Source: DATBLE01 sp963764565 (GTDB taxonomy: Bacteria; Actinomycetota; Thermoleophilia; Gaiellales; Gaiellaceae). Taken from it: 64,000 bases of DNA. The stretch covers positions 8,673-72,672 of the forward strand of contig CAVXTD010000029.1 in NCBI GenBank assembly GCA_963764565.1, given 5' to 3'. This document shows positions 17,832-27,500 of this stretch, piece by piece. Numbering within the stretch: the stretch's first letter is position 1; each line of letters starts with the position of its first letter. The notes under the pieces were generated by a model. It was not told where the DNA came from. It searched no databases and worked only from the letters and a program-made list of their open reading frames with translations. The position numbers and the translations under genes are program-made.

Positions 17832-18509
17832 CGTCCGCCCGTCCCGTGTGCAGCGCGACGATCCCGCCGGCGAAGCGTGCGGTGCCGCGACGTCGGCGAA
17901 GCCCGGCGTCGCGCATCAGCCGGCGAGCTCGTCCGGCCCGGGGAAGCGGCGGACGCTCGCCGGCAGGTACGAGTAGGCGGCGCCGCCCTTGAGCAGCCTG
18001 CCGAGCAGCGGCACGACGCGGTCGAACCAGACGCGGTAGAACGGCGCGAGCGGGCCGCGCGGCGTGGTGATCTCGAGGATCCCGACGCGCCCGCCCGCGA
18101 CGAGCACGCGGCGCAGCTCGGCCAGCGCCCGCTCGAGGTCGGCGACGTTGCGGACGCCGAAGCCGACCGTCGCCGCCTCGAACGACCCGTCCGGGAACGG
18201 CAGCGCGAGCAGGTCGCCCTCGAGCCACTCGATCGATCGGATCTTCCGCCGGGCGCGCTCGAGCATCGCGGCGGAGAAGTCCAGACCGGTGACTCGGCCG
18301 CCCGCCCGCTCGCCGGCGACGGCGAGGTCGCCCGTGCCGCAGCAGGCGTCGAGCACGCGGTCGCCCGGCCGGACGACCGCCTGGGCCGCGATCCGCCGCC
18401 AGCGCAGGTCGAGGCCCGCCGTCATCACGCGGTTCATCACGTCGTAGACCGGGGCGATCCGGTCGAACATCGTCCGCACCTCGTTCGCCGGCAGGGTGCC
18501 CGCGGTCAT
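17828..18509 (-). CDS. menG: Demethylmenaquinone methyltransferase (MenG/UbiE; frameshifts near the end)
   Basis: SAM-dependent C-methyltransferase for the last step of menaquinone synthesis. EVRTMFDRIAPVYDVMNRVMTAGLDLRWR is the UbiE/MenG opening; VLDACCGTGDLAVA is the SAM motif I; FPDGSFEAATVGFGVRNVAD and LEITTPRGPLAPFYRVWF follow. A TGA after PDELAG at about 17916 is probably produced by a shift, because the next frame continues LMRDAGL...FAGGIVALHTG, the normal C-terminus. ATG at 18509 is likely. In the raw sequence it is in one frame with the UbiX gene upstream; see findings for why I do not regard this as a true fusion. Confidence 0.85.
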
Positions 18510-19098
18510 GACTGCCCCCACCGCTCGGATCAGCGCGTTGTCGAGCCCGAGCTGGTCGAGCGCGCGCGCGGCGACGAAGTCGACGAGGTCGTCCACGGAC
18601 TCGGCGCCGTGGTAGAAGCCCGGCGCCAGGAAGAGGATCGTCGCGCCCGGCCTGCGCAGCGTGAGCATGTTCTGGAGGTGGATCGCCGAGAGCGGCGTCT
18701 CCCGCGGCATCACGACGAGCTTCCGCCCCTCCTTGAGCGCGACGCTGGCCGCGCGGTGGATCAGGTTCGACATCGCACCCGAGGCGATCGTCCCGAGCGT
18801 TCCCATCGAGCACGGGCAGATCAGATATGCGTCGACCTTCGCCGAGCCGCTCGCGTACGGGGCGCGCCAGTCGCTCGGGTCGTAGACGGTCACCGGCCCC
18901 CGCGCGCGTGCTCGACGAAGCGCGCGAGCGTCTCGTCGCGCGAGAGCCGCGCGTTGCCGTACAGCTCGGTGGCGAGGACCTCGATCCCGGCGGTGGACGC
19001 GAGACGCCGACCTCGCAGTCCGCCTCCGTCAGCGCTTCGAGGATGCGGGCTGCGTACGGGGCGCCGGAGGCGCCGGTTACGCCGAGAAAGATGTGCAT
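18506..19098 (-). CDS. ubiX: Flavin prenyltransferase UbiX (frameshifts)
   Basis: Makes the prenylated FMN cofactor for UbiD-type decarboxylases. MHIFLGVTGASGAPYAARILEAL is the FMN-binding opening. Two shifts (about 19005 and 18900) separate it from TELYGNARLSRDETLARFVEH and then AYLICPCSMGTLGTIASGAMSNLIHRAASVALKE...LVVMPRETPLS, diagnostic of UbiX. Near the end a further shift would give an RRWGQS-type tail and a TGA overlapping the menG ATG. ATG at 19098 or GTG at 19104 are both possible starts. The partner UbiD lies at 21.8-23.3 kb. Confidence 0.85.
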
Positions 19099-19171
19099 GC
19101 GCACGCAACGCTAGCGGGCAAGCGTCGCTGCGCAAGCCCGCCGGCGCGCCTGGGGCGGCGCGCAGCCTGCA

Positions 19172-20005
19172 CTACCGCTCGCCCTTCGATGCCTCGAGGA
19201 AGATCGCGATCTTCCGGAGGTTGTCCTCGCCCAGCGAGGCGAAGGACGGCATCGGCGAGCCGGGGTGACCGACCGCGGGTCCTTCAGGTGGCTTGATCTG
19301 GAAGTCGATGCCGCGGCCCTTCTTGCCCTCCTCGCTCAGGTCGGGCGCGCCGAGGTTGGACGAGCCGGTGCCGAGATAGGTGTGGCAGGTCAGGCAGCCC
19401 GACTGGGCGAACAGCTTCGCGCCCGGGCACCGCGTTCGCCGGCAGGTTCTCCTTCTTCACCCACTCCGGCACCGCACCGAGCGTCTCGCTCGCGAGCGCC
19501 TCCTTCGCGGTCGCCCCCTTGTAGGTGAGCGTGCCCATCGCGATCACCGTCAGGATCGTGATCACGACCGCGACCGGCCGGCGGGACAGCCGCCGCTCGC
19601 GCCGCACGTCCACGAACGGCAGCGCGAGCATCAGCACCATGATGATCGTCGGGATCCCGACCGTCCCCAGGATCACCGAGTCGGGCCACTTGAAGATCCG
19701 GAGCAGGTAGAAGAGGAAGTAGAAGTACCAGTCGGGCCGCGGCACGAAGCTCGTCGTCCCCGGGTCGGCCTGGTCGGAGTAGAGCGGGCCGAGCCAGCCG
19801 GCGCCGGTGCCCGTGTGGTCGCCCGGCGTCGTCCATTTCCAGATCACCGCCAGCGCGACGATCACGACGACGACGACGAGGCTCATCACCGTGTCGTGGA
19901 ACATCGCGTACGGGTAGAACGGCTTCCCGCGCTTCTGGACGTCCTCCTTGTACCTCGCGTGCTGCGCGCGGCGCGCCTGCAGGCTCGGGCTCGGCTTGTG
20001 ATCAC
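19172..20005 (-). CDS. qcrC: Menaquinol:cytochrome c reductase subunit IV-cytochrome c fusion (QcrC type; frameshifts)
   Basis: C-terminal half of cytochrome b (subunit IV) joined to a c-type haem domain, as in Bacillus QcrC. Three membrane helices; the Qo-site motif is PRPDWYFYFLFYLLR (PDWY version of PEWY). After AKLFAQ comes SGCLTCHTYLG, a CxxCH haem site, and a late PMPSF methionine ligand. Shifts at about 19429 and 19290 must be corrected to read the haem domain to its TAG at 19172, and one near 20000 at the start. GTG at 20005 overlaps the qcrB stop. Transfers electrons from menaquinol via haem c towards a terminal oxidase. Confidence 0.85.
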
Positions 20006-20800
20006 GGCTCCGGCCTCGCGCGCGCGGTCGGGGAGACGAGCCCGGCCCTTGCCGGCGGGGGCGGCTCCTCCTCGACGTGCTCGGCGCCGGCCGCCTCCTT
20101 CGACCACGGCGGCGAGCGTGACGCCGAGCCGGATCACGAGGTACAGGTGCAGCCCGATCAGCGCGAAGATCGCGCCGGGCGCGACCAGCATGTGCAGCGA
20201 GTAGAAGCGGGCGAGCGTGTCGGGCCCGATCGCCGGGCCGCCCTGGAGGATCTGCCCGAGCAGCGTGCCGACGAACGGCCCGTTCGCGGTGATGTTCATG
20301 CCGACGACGGTCGCCCAGTAGGCGGTCTGGTCGTACGGCAGCAGGTAGCCCGTGAAGCCCTCGAACATGCCGAGGATCAGCAGGATCACGCCGACGATCC
20401 AGTTCAGCTCGCGCGGGTACTTGTAGGCGCCGTACAGGAACACCCGCGCCATGTGGAAGAAGAGCAGGATGATGAAGACGCTGGCGCCCCAGCGGTGCAT
20501 CCCGCGCACGAGCCAGCCGAAGTCGACGTCGTTCGTGATGTGCTGGATCGAGCTGTACGCCTCGTTCGGCGACGGCTTGTAGAACATCGCCAGGATCACG
20601 CCGGTGATCGCCTGGACGAGGAAGGCGGTCAGGGTCGCCGAGCCGAGCGTGTGCGCCCAGCCGGTGTCGCCCGGCACCTTGCGGAAGAGGAAGTACTTGA
20701 TCCCGCCGACGAGGCCCGAGCGCTCCTCGAGCCAGTCGAGCGGGTAGAGGGCCATCCCCTCGATCTGCTTGCGGCGGGCGGACTTGGGCATCAGCGGCAC
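20002..20800 (-). CDS. qcrB: Cytochrome b6-type subunit of menaquinol:cytochrome c reductase (QcrB; one frameshift)
   Basis: N-terminal cytochrome b half with four membrane helices and two b haems. Haem ligands lie in VRGMHRWGASVFI, LLFFHMARVFLYGAY, RFYSLHMLVAPG and LIGLHLYLVIRLG; FEGFTGYLLPYDQTAYWA is the Qo-side loop. A shift near 20108 precedes the tail PPWSKEAAGAEHVEEEPPPPARAG, whose TGA overlaps the qcrC start (GTGA). The start may be GTG 20800, directly after the qcrA TAG, or ATG 20791. Confidence 0.9.
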
Positions 20801-21737
20801 CTAGACGCGGAGCTCCGGGATCGGCCAGAGCCAGAACTCCGGGCCGCCGACGTGCTGGCCGGGGTTGTGCAGCGGGTACTTCTTGATCCGCGCGTCCTTG
20901 CCGGTGCCCCTGACGTAGTCGACGCTGTACGCGCTGCCGAGGATCAGCCGGCCGTTCTTGATCGAGTACGAGTAGCGGTCGAGCCCGCGGACGGGCGGGC
21001 CGGCGGTGCGGTTGCCCTCGGTGTCGTACTGGCCGCCGTGGCAGGGGCAGCCGAAGCCGGCCGGCTGGGCGGGCGTCAGCTTCAGCAGTCTCGTTCCCCG
21101 CCTTGTCGGTGACGAGGCGCGTCGGCTTGGCGTCGACCGGGCCGTTCGGCTGCACCGGGCAGCCGAGGTGCGCGCAGCGGTTCGAGAGGATCGTGAAGCT
21201 CGGCTTGCCGCCGAGCAGGCCGTTGTAGCGGATGTACGCGGTGCGGCGCGAGACCTCGCCCGCCTTCGGGTCCTCGACGAACGTCGTGATCACGAACTTG
21301 CCCTCCGGGAAGTCCGACAGGAGGCCGAGGTCGACGTCGTGGAACTTCTGGCCCTCGAGCGCCGAGGCGACGAGCAGGCCGACGGGCGGGACGGTGACGA
21401 CGCCGCCGATCAGCGCGCCGAGGCCGAGCGTCGCGCCCTCGAGGAACTTGCTGCGCGGGTAGGTCTCGCCCGCGATCGCGGCGGACTCGGACGCGGGCTT
21501 CGACGCGGCGCCGCCGCACGCGTCGGCGGCGGGGGCGGCTCGGCATGGCGCATGCCCGCCGAGAGGTCGCGCACCCAGAGGAAGCCGAAGAGCGCGGCGA
21601 TCGCGCCGCCGATCGCGACACGACCAGCGGTTGACGATCAGGCCGACGAGCATGCACGCGACGCCGACGGCGAAGCCGACCGGCCAGATGGTCGGAGGCG
21701 GCAGGTGCGGCTTATCGGTGCCCTGGCTGGGCTCCAA
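20801..21737 (-). CDS. qcrA: Rieske iron-sulfur protein of menaquinol:cytochrome c reductase (QcrA; several frameshifts)
   Basis: Reading across at least three shifts (about 21630, 21530 and 21085): an N-terminal anchor IWPVGFAVGVACMLVGLIVNRW, a second helix AIAALFGFLWVRDL, a third region LGLGALIGGVVTVPPVGLLVAS, then the Rieske fold with CAHLGC and CPCHGGQYDTEGN, the Cys-His pairs that hold the 2Fe-2S cluster. Ends ELRV at TAG 20801. A TTG at 21737 with AGGAGG upstream is a plausible start; an ATG at 21800 is in frame but lies far upstream. Three-helix anchors are known for actinobacterial QcrA. Confidence 0.85.
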
Positions 21738-21830
21738 CTTCGTGACGCCTCCTTCTCGCTTTCCGACGGGATTCAAACGGTCGCTCGTGCGCCGTGTCAA
21801 CGACGTATCACTTGACGCAACGCGGCCAGA

Positions 21831-23292
21831 CTATGACGCATCCGATCGGCTGGTGCTCGACAGTCCGTACTCGGCCCAGCGGGCGTCGACGAGCGATCGG
21901 ATCTCGGGCTCATCTCGATCTCGGGCGGCCACTCGCGCGCGCCCTCCTCCGGGAGCTTGTGCGTGGCGTCGATGCCGAGCTTGCCGCCGACGAACTGCGT
22001 CCCGGGCGCGTGGTCGAGGTGGTCGAGCGGCCCTTCGCTGAGCAGGACGTCGCGCTTCGGGTCGACGTTCGCGCTGACGCGGAAGAAGACCTCGTCGTAG
22101 TCGTGGACGTCCACCCACTCGTCGACGACGACCACGCACTTCGTCAGGCTGAGCAGGCCGAGACCCCAGACGGCGTGCATGATCTTCTGTGCCTGGCCGG
22201 GGAAGGTCTTGCGGATCGAGACGATCGCGCAGTTGTGGAACGCGCCGGCGACCGGCAGGTCGTAGTCGACGATCTCCGGCACGGACATCCGCACGGCCGG
22301 CAGGAAGATCCGCTCGGTCGCCTTGCCGAGCCAGGCGTCCTCGGCCGGCGGCTTGCCGACGACGATCGACGGATAGATCGCGTCGCGCCGCATCGTCATC
22401 GCCGTGACGTGGAAGACGGGAAACGGCTCGGGCGGCGAGTAGTAGCCGGTGTGGTCGCCGAACGGGCCCTCGATCCCCTCGTCGCCCGTCTCGACGTAGC
22501 CCTCGAGCACGATCTCGGCGTTGGCGGGCACCTCGAGGTCGACCGTCTTCGCCTTGACGAGCTCGACGGCTCGCCGCGCAGGAAGCCGGCGAGCATCAGC
22601 TCGTCGATGTGCTTCGGCAAGGGCGCTGACGCCGTGTAGGCCGTCACCGGGTCGAGCCCGAGCGCGACAGCGACGTCGAGCCGGCCGTCGGCGGCGAGGT
22701 AGTCCATCCGCCCGTCCTTGTGGATCTGCCAGTGCATGAAGGTCGAGCGCCGGTCGATCTTCTGCATCCGGTACATGCCGACGTTGCGTCCGCCGGTGCG
22801 CGGGTCGTGCGTGATCACGGCCGGCAGGGTGATGAACGGCGCCGCGTCGCCCGGCCAGCAGGTCTGGATCGGGAGCGCGTCGAGGTCGACGTCGTCGCCG
22901 GTGAGCACGATCTCCTGGCAGGGGCCGCTGCGCACCGACTTCGGCCGCGAGTCGGCGATCGACTTCAGCTTCAGCAGCCCCTTCGCCTTCTCGACCAGGC
23001 CCTGGGGCGGCTGCATCTCGAGCACGTCGGCGAGCTTCTGACCGACGTCGTCGAGCCGCTCGACGCCGAAGGCGAGGCACATGCGCCGCTCGGTGCCGAA
23101 CTGGTTGATCAGCAGCGGGTGCTCGATGCCCTTCGGGTGCTCGAACAGCAGCGCCGGCCCGCCGGCTTTGACGGTGCGGTCGACGATCTCGGTGATCTCG
23201 AGGTGCGGGTCGACCTCGGCGGCGACCCGGACGAGCTCGCCCTCGCGCTCGAGCAGCGCGATCCAGTCGCGGAGGTCGGCCGGCGGCGCCAC
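21831..23292 (-). CDS. ubiD: UbiD-family decarboxylase of the futalosine pathway (two frameshifts)
   Basis: About 487 residues. Opens with LRDWIALLEREGELVRVAAEVDPHLEITEI; then TGGRNVGMYRMQ and HWQIHKDGR (prFMN and metal region), and after a shift near 22566 continues with EIVLEGYVETGD...EGPFGDHTGYYSPPEPFPVFHVTAM, carrying the catalytic Glu region. A second shift near 21915 gives the tail EIRSLVDARWAEYGL. GTG at 23292. It would decarboxylate the prenylated naphthoate (MqnL role), using prFMN from UbiX in the same block. Confidence 0.87.
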
Positions 23293-23327
23293 GCGCGCAG
23301 TCTAGGACACGGCGATTTAGGACCTTG

Positions 23328-23350
23328 ATAGTCACTCGTGTTCAGACTAT
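23328..23350. promoter_or_regulatory. Inverted repeat upstream of the antitoxin gene
   Basis: ATAGTC and GACTAT separated by 11 bases, 12 bp before the antitoxin ATG; a third GACTAT lies just inside the gene start. Toxin-antitoxin pairs usually bind such repeats to repress themselves, so this is a candidate autoregulatory operator. Short arms make it tentative. Confidence 0.35.
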
Positions 23351-23361
23351 TATGGATATCT

Positions 23362-23652
23362 ATGACTATTGCTTCGATCAGCGAGACCAAGGCAAAGCTG
23401 AGCGCACTGCTCGACCTGGTCAGCGCGGGCGAGACGGTGACCATCACGGACCGGGGCAAGCCGGTGGCGCAGATCGTCCCGGCTGCGGAGACAGACGACG
23501 ACGAAGGACGGTTGGCCCGGCTGGAGCGCGCGGGCCTCATCCGACGCCCGAAGCGGAAACTCGATGTGGAGGCGTTTCTGACACGACCAAAGGCCGACGT
23601 CGGCGGTGGCGTTGTGGACCTGCTGATCGAGGAACGCCGGAGCGGCCGATGA
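23362..23652 (+). CDS. Phd/YefM-type antitoxin (VapB-like)
   Basis: 96 residues. MTIASISETKAKLSALLDLV followed by AGETVTITDRGKPVAQIVP is the Phd/YefM DNA-binding fold; the C-terminal RRPKRKLDVEAFLTRP tail would wrap the toxin. The ATG at 23362 is chosen because the fold begins there. The TGA overlaps the toxin ATG (ATGA). It neutralises the PIN toxin and represses the operon by family analogy. Confidence 0.85.
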   Translation: MTIASISETKAKLSALLDLVSAGETVTITDRGKPVAQIVPAAETDDDEGRLARLERAGLIRRPKRKLDVEAFLTRPKADVGGGVVDLLIEERRSGR

Positions 23653-24059
23653 GGTTCTGGGACAGCTCCGCGCTCGTCCCGCTCGTCACTCGGGAGGCAA
23701 CATCTTCCCACGCCGAGGAGTTGCTCGCCGGCGATCCGATGGTTGCGACCTGGTGGGCGACAGCGGTCGAGTGCGTCTCCGCGATCGTCAGGAAAGCGAG
23801 CGACCGGCTCGCGACCGAGAGCGCCGTGCATGACCTCCTGGAGTTTGCCGCGGCCTGGACCGAAGTCCCACCGAGCGAACACCTCCGCGAGCGGCGATCG
23901 GTGCGTTCGCGTCCATGACCTGCGCGCCGCCGATGCCTTCCAGCTCGCGGCCGCGATCGTCGCGTCCGAGAACCGGCCGGAGACGCTCGAATCGTCACCC
24001 TCGACGAGCGGCTCGCACAGGCTGCGCGCCGCGAGGGCTTTCGCGTGCTGCCGGCCTGA
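23649..24059 (+). CDS. PIN-domain ribonuclease toxin (VapC-like; two frameshifts)
   Basis: About 137 residues when repaired. MRFWDSSALVPLVTRE carries the first catalytic Asp; WWATAVECVSAIVRK gives the conserved Glu; after a shift near 23900, HDLRAADAFQLAAAIV supplies the last Asp cluster. A second shift near 23990 restores IVTLDERLAQAARREGFRVLPA ending at TGA 24059. Probably cleaves RNA when unchecked by the overlapping antitoxin. If the shifts are real mutations the toxin is dead; given the local indel density I favour sequence error. Confidence 0.75.
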
Positions 24060-24065
24060 CCCGGC

Positions 24066-26488
24066 TCAGGCCGGCGCGAGCGCGTACTCGACCGCCTCGG
24101 CGAACGAGAGCCTCGCACCCTCGGCGCGGGCCGCTCGAACTCGGCGCCGGCGACCGAGCCAGGTGCGAGGCGAACGCCTCGCGGTCGACCGCTCCCACTC
24201 CCTCCCGACTGGGCCTGCGTTCCTCCGCCTCGACCGCCCCCCAGAGCCTCCCGGCGCGAACGGCGTCGCCTCGTCCGGCGGCCTCCCAGCGAGCAATGCG
24301 AGGCAGAGCACGGATGCGGTCCGGTCGGCGAGCTGCCACTCGAGCTCGAGGGCCCTCCCGGGCCGGCGCTCGGCATCGTCGAGGTCGCCGGTCATCGAGC
24401 GAGTGTCGGCGAGCGTCGATGCTGCTTGCCGGCCTCCCACCACGTGAAGCCGACCTCCCGGGCCAGCTCGATGTTCTCCTCGATCAGCTGGCGGCCGAGC
24501 TGCGGATCGCCGCGCAGGAGCTCGATCGCGCGAGGTTCCCCGACGCCTCGCACTCGCCCACTTCTTGCCCAGCCGGCGGAAGCCGGCCAGGCTCTCCTCC
24601 AGCAACGCCCGTGCACGATCGATCTCGCCGATGCCGAGGCACGACGTGCCGAGCGCGGAAGAGCATCGTCATCTCCCCGGCCTCGTCCCCGGCCGCGCGA
24701 TAGAGCTCCAGCGCCTGCCTCGGCCCGAATCGCCCGTTCCGGAGTCGCCGGACATGTAGCGCGCCCCTCCGAGACAGCGAAGAGCCCGCGCCCGACCACC
24801 GCCGGCGCATCGCGGCCGCGCGGTCGAGCAGCGCCTCGAAACGGCGCACGCCCTCGAAGGGGTTCTGCATCACCCAGAACTGCTCCAGGTCGGCGGCGAT
24901 GCGAAGCCGAGCTCGGGATCGTTGTCGAGCGCCCAGTCGAGGACCGCGCGAAGGTTCTCCAGCTCGGCGCAGCACGAGCTCGTCGGGCGGGCGGCCCCGT
25001 CGGTCGCCTCCATGCAGAGGTTCGCCGACTCGGCCAGCCGCGAGGAAGAACTCCGCATGGCGACGCGTACGCGTCGCGCGTCGGGCGAGGCTCGAGCCGC
25101 TCGACCGCGAACTCGCGGATCGTCTCGAGCATCCAGAAGCGGTCGTCCGTCCGGCGGAGGAGGCTCTTCTCGACGAGCGACTGGATCGTGTCGAGGTCGG
25201 CGTCGCAGACCGCCTCGGCGGCCTCGAGCGTGCAGCCGCCCGCGAAGACGCCGAGCCGCGCGAAGAGCTCGCTGCTCCTCGGGCGAGAGCAGGTCGTGTG
25301 ACCACTCGATCGTCGCGCGCAGCGTCTGCTGCCGGTCGTCGGCGTCGCGGCCGCCCTTGAAGGTCGAGCCGCTCGCCGAGCCGGTCGAGGATCTGCTCGG
25401 GGGTGAGCGCCTTCGTGCGCGCGGCGGCGAGCTCGAGCGCGAGCGGCATGTTGTCGAGGCGGCGGCAGAGCTCCTCGACCGCCGGACTCGCGGCAAGTCC
25501 GGAGCGCAGGCAGAAGAGCTCGACCGCGTCCGGGTCGGCGAGCGGCAGCACCGCGTACTCGACCTCGCCGCGGACGCGGAGCAGCTCGCGGGAGGTGACG
25601 AGCAGAGGTTCGGGCAGGCCTCGACAGCCGGCGAGCCGGCGCGCGTCGACACCTGCTCGAGGTTGTCGAGCAGCAGCAGCAGCTCCCGCTCGCCGATGTG
25701 CGCGGCCAGGTCGCCCTGCGCGCCGAGCGTCTGCGCGACCGTCGGGACGACCGCGCTCGCGTCGTGGACGGTCGCGAGGCCGACCCAGAAGACGCCGTCC
25801 GGAACTCGCGGACGAGCTCCGACGCCGCCTCGATCGCCAGGCGCGTCTTCCCCGAGCCGCCCGGGCCGGTCAGCGTCACAGCCGCGCGCCGTCGCGGAGC
25901 AGCGCCGCGACCTCGGTCGACCTCGCGCTCGCGCCCGACGAAGCTCGACGCCGGCCGCGGCAGGTTCGTGTTCGAGATCGTCTTCAGCGGCGGGAACGGC
26001 TCGTCGCCGAGCTGGAAGATCCAGACCGGCTCGTCGAAGTCCTTCAGCCGGTGCTCGCCCAGATCGTGCACGCCGCCGTCGACGCAGCTCCGCGCGTCGC
26101 CTGCGAGAGCAGCACCTGCCCGCCGTGCCCGGACGCGGCGATCCGCGCGCCCGAGATTGACGTCCTCGCCGACGTAGCCCTCGTCCGTCAGGTGCGGCGT
26201 CCCCGTGTGCAGCCCATCCGCACCCGGACCGGTCCCGCTGCGAGCGCCGCCTGCGCCTCGACCGCCGCCGCGACCGCACCCGCCGCGCTCGCGAACGCGA
26301 CGAAGAACGCGTCACCCTGCGTGTCCACCTCCACCCCGCCGTGCGCGCGCGAACGCCTCGCGCACCACCCGCCGGTGCTCCGCCAGCGCATCCGCATAGC
26401 CCGTCCGGCCCAGCTCGTGCAGCAGCCGCGTCGATCCCTCGATGTCCGTGAACAGGAGCGTGACGGTGCCGGCCGGCAGGACGCGCAT
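24066..26488 (-). CDS. Class III nucleotide cyclase-NB ATPase-TPR regulator (heavily frameshifted)
   Basis: About 800 residues on reassembly. N-terminal cyclase domain: GTVTLLFTDIEGSTRLLHEL (metal Asp), VEVDTQGDAFFVAF (second Asp), GEDVNLGARIAASGHGGQVLLS (transition-state Asn and Arg kept). Then SSFVGREREV and LTLTGPGGSGKTRLAIEAASELV, the Walker A of an AfsR/NB-ARC-type ATPase, LLLLLDNLEQV (Walker B) and DNMPLALELAAARTKAL. The C-terminal part is helical, TPR-like. At least eight shifts break it. It is a signalling ATPase with a cyclase or cyclase-like head; no DNA-binding domain is visible. It starts 9 bp from the divergent epimerase gene. Confidence 0.7.
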
Positions 26489-26497
26489 CGCGCAATC

Positions 26498-27373
26498 ATG
26501 CGTCCGGTGCGCGTCTATGTCACGGGGTCGAGCGGGTTCATCGGCGGGCACGTCGCCCGCGAGCTCCGCGAGCGCGGCGACGACGTCCGCGACGGCTGGG
26601 TCGACGTCCTCGATGCCGAGCGTCTGCGCCGCGCAGTCGCCGGGTGCGAGGCCGTCTGCCACGTCGCCGCCCTGTACAGCTTCACCGTCGCGGCCCACGA
26701 GCTGGAGCTCGTCAACGTCGCAGGGCACGCGGAACGTGATCGAAGCCTGCCGCGCAGAAGGCGTGGGACGGCTCGTCGCCACGAGCTCGTGCGCGACCTG
26801 CGGGCCGGTGCCGGGCCGGCAGGCGACCGAGGACGACTCGCCGCCTGCGTGGGAGCTCACCGTCCCCTACAAGCGCACGAAGCTGGAGGCTGAGCGGCTC
26901 GTGCTCGCGGCCGGCGGTGTCTGCGTCAACCCGACAACCCCGGTGGGGGACGGCGACCGTGCGCCGACGCCGACGGGAGCGATGATCCGGGGCGTTGCGA
27001 CGGGCCGCTACCGCGCGTACCCGCGGATCGGCGTCAACGTCGTCGACGTGCGCGACGTCGCCCGCGGCCACGTGCTCGCGCTCGAGCACGGCCGCCCGGC
27101 GAGCGCTACCTGCTGGGCGGGGTCGACCTGACGCTGCGCGAGCTGTTCGCCGCCGTCGCAGACCTCGCCGGGCGGCCACGCCCGCGCATCGCCGTTCCCT
27201 ATGCGGCGATCCGGGCCGGCGCGGCGCTCGGGCTCGTGAACCGAAATGAGGCGATTCTGGCGCGGACGCCGGCGTACTTCTCGTCGGCGAAGGCAGAGCG
27301 GGAGCTGGGGTACCGGCCGGGCCCGGTCGAGCCGGCGCTGAGGCGGGCCGTGGACGACGCTCGGTCAGGCTGA
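26498..27373 (+). CDS. NAD-dependent epimerase/dehydratase, copy 1 (two frameshifts)
   Basis: Extended SDR protein of about 290 residues, nearly identical to the intact copy at 32195. VRVYVTGSSGFIGGHVARELRER is the NAD-binding GxxGxxG; VATSSCATCG replaces the usual Ser region; YKRTKLEAERLVL carries the catalytic Tyr/Lys (YxxxK). Compared with copy 2 it has one extra base near 26722 and one missing near 27095. It could be a decayed duplicate or simply mis-sequenced. The substrate is unknown; the hopanoid-associated sugar epimerase (HpnA-like) group is the closest style. The ATG at 26498 is 9 bp from the divergent cyclase-ATPase start. Confidence 0.7.
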
Positions 27374-27500
27374 GCGGCCGGCCGCGAGGTTGCGAGCCGC
27401 GCACCCACGACGGCATCGGCTGCGCGGGCGCTCGGCGGGCTCGCGGTGACCGCGTCGAGGAAAGCCTCGCGATTGAGCGCGAAGAGGCTCGACTCGTCGG
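26507..27500. repeat. Left copy of a ~1-kb direct repeat
   Basis: Covers epimerase copy 1 plus 127 bp matching the 3' end of the MFS-cNMP gene. It aligns with 32195-33188 in the same orientation. Similarity begins at the epimerase start and stops abruptly at about 27500 after CTCGACTCGTCGG. The second half is almost base-for-base identical; the first half has scattered differences. Confidence 0.9.
27374..27500 (-). pseudogene. Truncated 3' end of the MFS-cNMP gene (left repeat copy)
   Basis: Minus-strand reading gives SSLFALNREAFLDAVTASPP and GARLATSRPAAQP, the C-terminal ~40 residues of the transporter-cNMP protein encoded intact at 33053-34720. Upstream coding sequence is missing and replaced by unrelated DNA from 27501. 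It therefore marks the breakpoint of the duplication. Confidence 0.8.

Noticed and set aside
17175..19268. Long + strand frame of about 700 codons
   Set aside because: Mirror image of the polyprenyl synthase/menG/ubiX coding strand; high GC keeps antisense frames open.
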